A stretch of 64,000 nucleotides of DNA from Isoetes taiwanensis (lineage: Eukaryota; Streptophyta; Lycopodiopsida; Isoetales; Isoetaceae), in assembly GCA_021234155.1 (NCBI GenBank), contig JAJEKV010000406.1, positions 169,082-233,081 of the forward strand. Reading direction: 5' to 3'. Position 1 is the first letter of the stretch; each line of letters opens with the position of its first letter. The notes under the pieces were generated by a model. That model was not told where the DNA came from. It worked only from the letters and a program-made list of their open reading frames with translations, and did not search any database. Made by a program: the position numbers and the translations under genes. Positions 58,402-64,000 of this stretch are shown here, one piece after another.

Positions 58402-58880
58402 CCTTTTGTATAAGAAAGTTTTTCCCATGTCATTTAGGAGTCGCGCTTGGCCCCCGGCTAGTTCGGTGGTGTTGTTGACCAGCTCGGGAACCGGCGGTTC
58501 GGCGAGAATACGACTTATAGAACAAGCTCGATTCCCGATTATCTTTGTGCCTTCTTGATGAGAATCTTACGGGCCTCTATTGAATCTTTGGCCATCTATT
58601 ATCATAAAATGTATATGCGGGTTCTCGATGAAGTCCTCCGGCTTGCTCCGGATGATTACCTTTTTTGTTACGGTATCGTATGGGCACTACATCTGCGGGC
58701 ATTGGCACTGCCACGGATTTTCGATCATCTTTGTTCAATATCTCAAGGAGTCTTTGCTTGTCATACCTTACGCTGATATAAATAGCTTTAGTGGACTGAA
58801 AACTTTGTCCCGTTATTTGGATGTGTGAAGGCTGGGGCCGGTGGATACTTGTCGGCATATTTCTTGGTTTGCTCATTGCC
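58402..58880 (-). pseudogene. ParB/sulfiredoxin-like domain remnant
   Basis: Frames on the minus strand give ISVRYDKQRLLEILNKDDRK, then VVPIRYRN, then (shifted) KPEDFIENPHIHFMIIDGQ at about 58,590-58,650, followed after another shift by SIEARKILIKKAQR. The last two pieces resemble the hallmark of ParB N-terminal and sulfiredoxin-type domains, a hydrophobic strand plus DGQHR/GxHR then a helix ending in A.K. The domain is broken by three frameshifts. Bacterial and phage proteins often pair a ParB-like domain with an N4/N6 methylase, and here the methylase-like domain follows on the same strand. A donor-like AAAAG-GTAATTC at 58,402 would start an intron of about 470 bp reaching the exon near 57,930. 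Confidence 0.35.
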
Positions 58881-60118
58881 TCAAGCTGCGGGCCTTGTCA
58901 TCGTCACTTGTAAAGGCTGCTTTGTCACTACGTAGTTTCCACGCCTCTAGAGCTAGCTTCTTCCTTGTCCTTCTTTGCACTGTAAGTAGACCTTTGCCCA
59001 GGGGCCTCGTGCTAATGGCTCGTCGAGCAGTTTGTAAGCCCCTCGCATATTCTTCTAGGAGTCAATGGCTGTAACTGTCGACCAAATTTGAAGAGGTTAT
59101 CGGCCATAATAAATGCGATCTTAAAGCGGTCTCTTTAAAAGCTTCGCCTTTGCATCGATTGATCTTCTTTAGGCTTTTCTTATGTTTTTGGCCCACTTCA
59201 ACTAGCCGAGCGAGAAAGAATCGTCACGTACTTCACATGTAATAAAAATTCCCTGCTTCTTCATTTGATGGAGTCTCTCTTAACCTTGACATGAATATGA
59301 AGTCGTCTTCCCACCGGTTTTGAATATCTCCACATACCATTCGACCCCTCTATAAGATCTTCTTACGGACATGGAGGTTCTACACGAGCCTTTATTATTC
59401 GGATGTATCTTCTAACGTCAATACATCTTTGCAGTGCATGCTTGATAACATCTTCTTACGTCCTTTGCTTTTTTCGGATTTTGTAGAGGTCTCGCCTTGC
59501 TTGGTCCTCCCTCTTTTGATTGTCTTTTGTGATCTGTGAAATTACGGCACATGGGTTAATCTTTTTATGCTCAAATAAATCTTTGTCGACACATATGCAA
59601 CAAAAAGCGGCTTGGCGCGATTTGAAAAATGAATACCACGCAAGTTCATTTAGTTTATTGGGGTCAGGGGCGGTAGCGTTTTGTCCCGATCAAAATGCAA
59701 CAAATCTGGCGCTTGGCGGCGTTTAAGTGACTGAAAGATAAAGAAACTAATGTAATGCCTAATTAAAGCTGCGCCCGGCGTTTCGTCCGAATCAAAATGC
59801 TCGGGACACAACTAACTATAAAAATGCAACTTAAAGAGTTGAATCTTCATCGAGGAGGACACAACTAACTATAAAAAACACAACTAGCTCTTGAATCTTG
59901 TTGACTAAGTATACAAGCTTCAAGCGGCACATCTGACATTAAAGAGAAACCAACATGTACACATTAAGCATTTGTTTCCATACATTTTTGGGACATATGA
60001 ACTCAAACATTAGAGGACACATGCTTCTTATTGGATAATAACTATATTATTACAGAAAAACATCCTAAAAAACCTAACAAAAAAGGGACCACGAAATCAA
60101 TTTGAGAACAAAAGCAGA
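58881..60118. other. Interval with palindromes, degenerate coding traces
   Basis: On the minus strand near 58,990-59,050 there is RGAYKLLDEPLARGPWAKVY followed by a splice-like CTACTTACAG, perhaps a further upstream exon of the ParB-like gene. From 59,100 to 60,118 I see no gene. Confidence 0.35.
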
Positions 60119-60343
60119 TCAATTACGAGGCGCTTGTTGGATTTGTGCTTTACGCTTGTTGTGACCTCGGGCATGGGATTTGTGCTTTGGCTGCCGCCCA
60201 CCTCTACCGGCGCCTCGGCCCGCGGCGAGATCCTCTAGGCGCCATAGAGCGCAAGTGCGGATAATATGAGGCTGGGATTTTGGTTTAAACTTATATGTAT
60301 CGTTCATAATCTTGGCCGTCAGATTTACAACAAGTAAATTCAA
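60119..60343 (-). other. Unidentified Arg/Gly-rich 74-residue ORF
   Basis: Frame MNLLVVNLTAKIMNDTYKFK, then AAGRGAGRGGRQPKHKSHAR. The basic C-terminus could bind nucleic acid, but length and context give no support for a gene. Confidence 0.2.
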
Positions 60344-60815
60344 ATTGGCGTCCTTTTAAATTTATCGCAGCTTAATTAACCGCCCGTCCGGCTCATTTAC
60401 AAATTTAAATTGTGTTTTTTTTTTTAGTGCAATTTCAAGAACAATTAATTATTAATTTCAAAAGCGCATATGTGGCAATCTACTACCACCTAATCGGCCA
60501 CCTACTATCAGGCGCCCAAGATCATTCCTACTTTCAGGGCCCAAGATCATTCCTACTATCGAGGGCCCAAGATCGTCTACAGCGCCTTCAATCCTATTGA
60601 TCGAGCGCCTTCAATCCCATTCGATGTCTGGCTGAGCTATGGTGAGTGTGATTCCATTCGAATGCATTCTCTTGTTCTCTATTTTTTAGGTCCTCTATTT
60701 TTTCCAATGCATTACGGTTCTTCATCGATTAATGGGAGAAGAATGCTATCTTTTAACGACAAACTTGAAGCGTAGGAGTAGGCTTATGTAAAATCGAAGA
60801 TCTGAATCAAGTTCT
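60344..60815. other. No gene seen; short CAAGATCATTCCTACT repeats
   Basis: At about 60,510-60,575 GGGCCCAAGATCATTCCTAC occurs twice, then a third, shorter copy; GAGCGCCTTCAATCC also repeats at 60,580 and 60,604. Otherwise featureless. Confidence 0.45.
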
Positions 60816-60978
60816 ATGTGTCATGGTGTTCCTCTTGGAAGCTTGAGTTTACGTAAGATTTCCATTATAAGCTGCAATTACGAAGATGAGGCTCTTCAAG
60901 AAGACATCCGGTGGCGTCTGATTGGTGAAAGCGTGGGCACATTTGTAGCATGGCCAAAGGCGCGTCTCGAAAAAGGTA
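60816..60978 (+). pseudogene. DUF8039-like exon, transposon-associated
   Basis: The frame reads MCHGVPLGSLSLRKISIISC, then EDIRWRLIGESVGTFVAWPK and ARLEKG, followed by a donor site GTATGT. The pattern (C)HGVPLG at the start and GTF(V/I)AWP(K/R) at the end is that of the plant DUF8039-type domain often found in proteins encoded next to or within CACTA-type and other DNA transposons. Its function is unknown. The middle is shorter than usual. No further exon was identified with confidence, and a missing upstream exon cannot be excluded. Confidence 0.45.
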
Positions 60979-62090
60979 TGTATATTTGGATATTCAAAAA
61001 AAAATGAATATATCATAACATCTGGCGTGATGTTGTGAATTTTGAATACTTTGATGTTCTTTTAGCAGTCATATCAACCCCATGAAACTACACATTAATG
61101 AAAATATATAGTTTCTTGGGGTTGGTCATCTTTATTTGGAGGGCATCAAAGGATTCAATGTTTTCGACATTGCATATAAAAAACATAATAAACTAAATGA
61201 CATAAAAATATAGTGCAAAATTGCGCCCGGTAGCGAGTTTGTATTCATATTCAAAAAGTGTATGTACATTTCTTCTTCTGCAAAAATCGCCCGGTAGCGA
61301 ATTCTTTCTATCTCTACAATATGTCACATAGCCCCACTTCATCGGCCCAATCCATAAAAAGTCCCACGAACCACCACGATATGGCCGGGATCCTCATCTT
61401 CCCTGCCCGGATGTCGAGTCTCCAAACCCAGTGTTGTATCGATCCTTGATACTATAAAGCAAATCCTCGTACTTATTTGTTGGCATGAGCCTTACTAAGA
61501 GCATGAGAAGTCGATATGTCCATAGATGCGATGGAAGTGTACCCATATTTTGATCTGTTTGTCTATTGGATTCTCCAACTCTCTTTGAGCGTTTTGCAGC
61601 ACACTCAAGTAATATCTTATGCGGGGTCGAGTTGATGGTCGTCAAGGGGGAAGTGTATTTGAACTAGAACCATCGGTCGCGAGGATCAGCTAGTGTCCAT
61701 GCATAAGGAAAATCCATGGCACTAGAGCGAGAGAAATTAAGTCATTAGCAAATGATATATTACTCTCCCCATAAAGCGATTACGAACATACATAATTCAA
61801 AAGCGCCCGGTGGCGTTTGCTATTTTTTTTCACGAGATCTATTTTACGGCGCTTTGGGCGATTTGTATAAACTAAAAGCGGCGCTGGCGCACTTTGATTA
61901 ACCTAATGGAAAATCGGAAAACCAAAAATAGAAATCGCCAAAAGCGCGATTTCTCCCATTCTAACATATTATTCTAGCGAGGAATGCATAATCGTTGAAT
62001 ACATTATTTTAGTTCAATATTTAGTTCATTCTTTTAGTTCATTATTTAGAACAGATAGAGGAAGAGCTAGTGAAATAGAATAAGAAGCGG
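60979..62090. other. Interval with palindromes, no gene seen
   Basis: Carries the rightmost group of GC-core palindromes (61,217-61,953). Short ORFs without domains. Confidence 0.45.
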
Positions 62091-62094
62091 TCTG

Positions 62095-62345
62095 ACAAAA
62101 TCATATAAGCATGATCATAGGCGGATAGATCATAGATCAGCGGCGAGATAGATCATAGATCATAAGCGGATAGATCATAGAGCATAGATAGATCATAGAT
62201 CATAGCTCATAGATCATAGAGCAAGATCATAGAAGCGAGATAGATCATAGATCATTATTTACTTCATTATTTTAGATCATGGCTTAGAGCGGATAGAGGA
62301 AGACCTATTGAAATAGAATAAAGCGAGATCATATAGGCGGATCAG
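62095..62345 (+). repeat. ATAGATC-type low-complexity repeat
   Basis: Many units of AGATCATAG/GATAGATC, interrupted by GCGG and AGCG triplets that break the pattern. A flanking sequence, GAGGAAGA then CTA.TGAAATAGAATAA, occurs on both sides (62,058 and 62,295), suggesting a duplication. Confidence 0.75.
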
Positions 62346-62815
62346 AACCAATCCTGTGAGGCTGCTTTATGTAAAATAACTACTTTATGTATATAACGAG
62401 GAAATACTAACCTACTTGTGTTCAGTGCAGAAATTGAGCCTTCTAACCGAAGCCAGAAGCTTTAACACAAAAACCAAAAGTTATTCAAAGTCGGGAGATT
62501 GTAGAGAGCCAAAAACCAAAAACCAGAGACATTGTATAGAGCCTACAAACCTTTGGTAAAACCTTGAGCCGAAAAACCTTTGAAAACCCTAAAGCAGATA
62601 GAAGCCGAGAAGCAGATAGAATCGAAATTGGATTGATGCGATAAAGCCAGGATAGAACCAAACCCAAAAGCTCGAAACATAAAACAGTAACTTCGAAAAT
62701 GGATAAAAGATCATGGTCATATTGAAGCCCAGAAAGATAGATTGACGAAAAGTTTAGGTCTATGCGGTTAGATAGATTGATTCCTTAGGTCATCCCGGCG
62801 GATTAGATTGATGCC
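62346..62815. other. No gene seen
   Basis: Short AGCCGAGAAGCAGATAGA-like repeats near 62,590-62,615; the 60-residue minus ORF shows no domain. Confidence 0.4.
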
Positions 62816-63330
62816 AAAGGGTTAATTGTTTTAAGGAAGATAGTTTGAAGGTAGATTGATGATTTAAAAGTTATGATAGAAGTTTTAAAAAAGTTTTAAG
62901 TTAATAGTTAAGCGCTGGAATTTAAAATTTCATGAATTAAGACTTGAATCAAAATTGGAAGCGAAGCGCTAATGTTCGAAAGTGTGAGAAAAGTTTGAAA
63001 AGGAAGGCTAACTTGAAATAATAAGCGCTTTTAAATTTTCGTACCGCGCCATTATAACTTGTTTCTAAAATTTATTACAAGGGTTAATTGTTTTAAGGAC
63101 AATTGTTTTTTAAGGGTTATTAAGTTTAAAAGTTATGACTTATAAGTTTTTAAAATAGTTTAAGTTAATAGTTAAGTTATAAGTTTAAAAGTTCATGAAT
63201 TAGACTTCTAACCTTAAAACTTTTAACCTACAATAACTTTCCAACCTTAAATTTTCTAACCTATAATAAACTTCTTAACCTTAAAAGCGCAAACCTATAA
63301 TAACCTTAAAAGTTGTTTCTAAGGTTATTA
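62816..63330 (+). repeat. AT-rich direct repeats, TTAAAAGTTAT family
   Basis: GGTTAATTGTTTTAAGGA followed by TTTAAAAGTTATGA and AGTTTAAGTTAATAGTTAAG occurs at about 62,820-62,910 and again at 63,082-63,175. CTTTTAACCTATAATAA-type units in the opposite sense follow at 63,215-63,330, giving inverted pairing potential. Confidence 0.65.
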
Positions 63331-63533
63331 TAGGATACAAGTTTGAAGGTTATAAAAGTAAAGGGTTTTATTTTTATATAATGTTGAGGAAAATAACTTG
63401 GGGAATCCCATTATATAAATAGAATGATCAAATAGAATAAGACATATGAGGCTTTCATTTATGAACATGTTAGTTAGAGGTTATTTGGATATGCTAACTT
63501 ACTATATATTTTTATGCATTCTAGGTCAATGGC
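63331..63533. other. No gene seen
   Basis: AT-rich spacer between the repeats and the lysine-rich ORF. Confidence 0.4.
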
Positions 63534-63863
63534 ATGCAAAATGCTAAAAAAAAACCCCCAATGATGCTAATCAAGGCAAGGAGAAATTCCCAACTAATGA
63601 ACATGATGTCCAAGGAAAGGAAAAATACCTCAAATGATGTTGATGATGGCAAAGGAAAGGAAAAGACTCAAATGATGTTGATGATGGCAAAGGAAAGGAA
63701 AAGACCTCAAATGAAAAGGATGATGGCAAAAGGAAAGGAAATTGTACTTTATACCGAGGTCGATTGGAAAAACAAAAAAGGTCAAGATCACGCATGCATG
63801 CAACAGAGGAGAGCTGATAGGAGAAGGGATTATTGTTCTAGCGAGATCCTATCAATGCGATGA
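63534..63863 (+). other. Lysine-rich ORF over a ~33-bp minisatellite
   Basis: The DNA repeats AATGATGTTGATGATGGCAA with AGGAAAGGAAAAGAC three to four times with small length changes (63,630-63,745). One frame gives MMLMMAKERKRPQ repeats, another NDVDDGKGKEKT; the latter is more protein-like (acidic/basic alternation), as found in linker regions of transposon proteins. The frame is not kept over the whole array. It may be an exon of the element containing the DUF8039-like domain, but this is speculative. Confidence 0.3.
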
Positions 63864-64000
63864 ATGATGAAAAGATTAGGGGAGGGCGAGGTTAGGTGTG
63901 GCAATCTCAAAATTATATGACAATTGGAAGGAAAAGGGTTCGGGCAAACAAGAATGCCTAGCTTGTGTGGAAGCAGCTAGAGGTTCCAACTATTGTTGGC
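63864..64000. other. Window end, nothing identified
   Basis: No feature supported. Confidence 0.4.

Larger units (their letters stand above)
54593..61953. repeat. About 20 dispersed GC-core palindromes (AAATCGC...GCGATTT)
   Basis: The best copy, 55,898-55,918, is AAATCGCGCC, one A, GGCGCGATTT. Others: 54,593-54,613; 55,828-55,847; 58,001-58,021; 58,035-58,056; 58,114-58,134; 58,148-58,168; 58,256-58,280; 58,346-58,365; 59,602-59,623; 59,697-59,724; 59,768-59,790; 61,217-61,241; 61,282-61,303; 61,800-61,819; 61,849-61,872; 61,876-61,898; 61,931-61,953. Arms AAATCGC/GCGATTT are constant while the 6-10-base GC core varies. I did not see the full palindrome outside this interval. Confidence 0.8.

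Overview
The window reads as nuclear DNA of a large-genome land plant. It is AT-rich, and most of it is layered, decayed transposable elements of plant type: CACTA, hAT, a Mutator-like MITE, non-LTR LINEs and Ty3/Gypsy elements. Among them sit a few plant genes: an intronless uroporphyrinogen-III synthase, a bulb-lectin membrane protein and a broken GRAS factor. A Replitron-like HUH Rep remnant and a ParB/methylase/FCP1-like multidomain remnant hint at a non-seed plant (fern, lycophyte or bryophyte), but the sequence alone does not settle this.

Layout. 1-11 kb is largely gene-free, with GGAAACCTCC repeat clusters, a MITE sitting in one copy of a 435-bp duplication (the other copy preserves the empty site) and a 42-bp palindrome. 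About 10-17 kb holds a degraded LTR retrotransposon with a primer-binding site, two promoter-like modules of 200-bp repeats, and gag remnants. From 18.55 to 29.46 kb lies a LINE (endonuclease, reverse transcriptase, C-terminal zinc knuckle) split by a 7,451-bp CACTA-type element with a 3-bp TGT duplication. Removing that element and one TGT restores the endonuclease frame exactly. The CACTA element encodes no transposase that I can see and carries a five-copy 1.12-kb tandem repeat.

29.5-43 kb is the most gene-like part: an unidentified exon (minus), a GRAS pseudogene, the lectin gene (minus), LINE 3' tails (one flanked by an 82-bp direct repeat), and the intact uroporphyrinogen-III synthase at 39,855-40,751. 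43.6-45.4 kb is a Replitron-like Rep remnant with HUH and YxxK motifs. 48-54.3 kb is a nest: a CACTA right end, a Ty3/Gypsy gag-protease interrupted by a 1,296-bp hAT element (perfect 19-bp inverted repeats, 8-bp duplication), a GATG microsatellite, a LINE 3' half and a LINE 5' endonuclease part.

54.3-62 kb is the most unusual part. On the minus strand a broken reading path runs through a weak ParB/sulfiredoxin-like motif, a beta-order DNA-methyltransferase-like domain with a changed catalytic motif, an acidic linker and an FCP1-like HAD phosphatase domain. About twenty short GC-core palindromes (arms AAATCGC and GCGATTT) are scattered only through this region, several of them inside apparent introns. 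60.8-63.9 kb adds a possible DUF8039-type exon and a lysine-rich repeat ORF. I infer that 54.3-62 kb, or more, is one poorly described mobile or domesticated element; its ends were not found.
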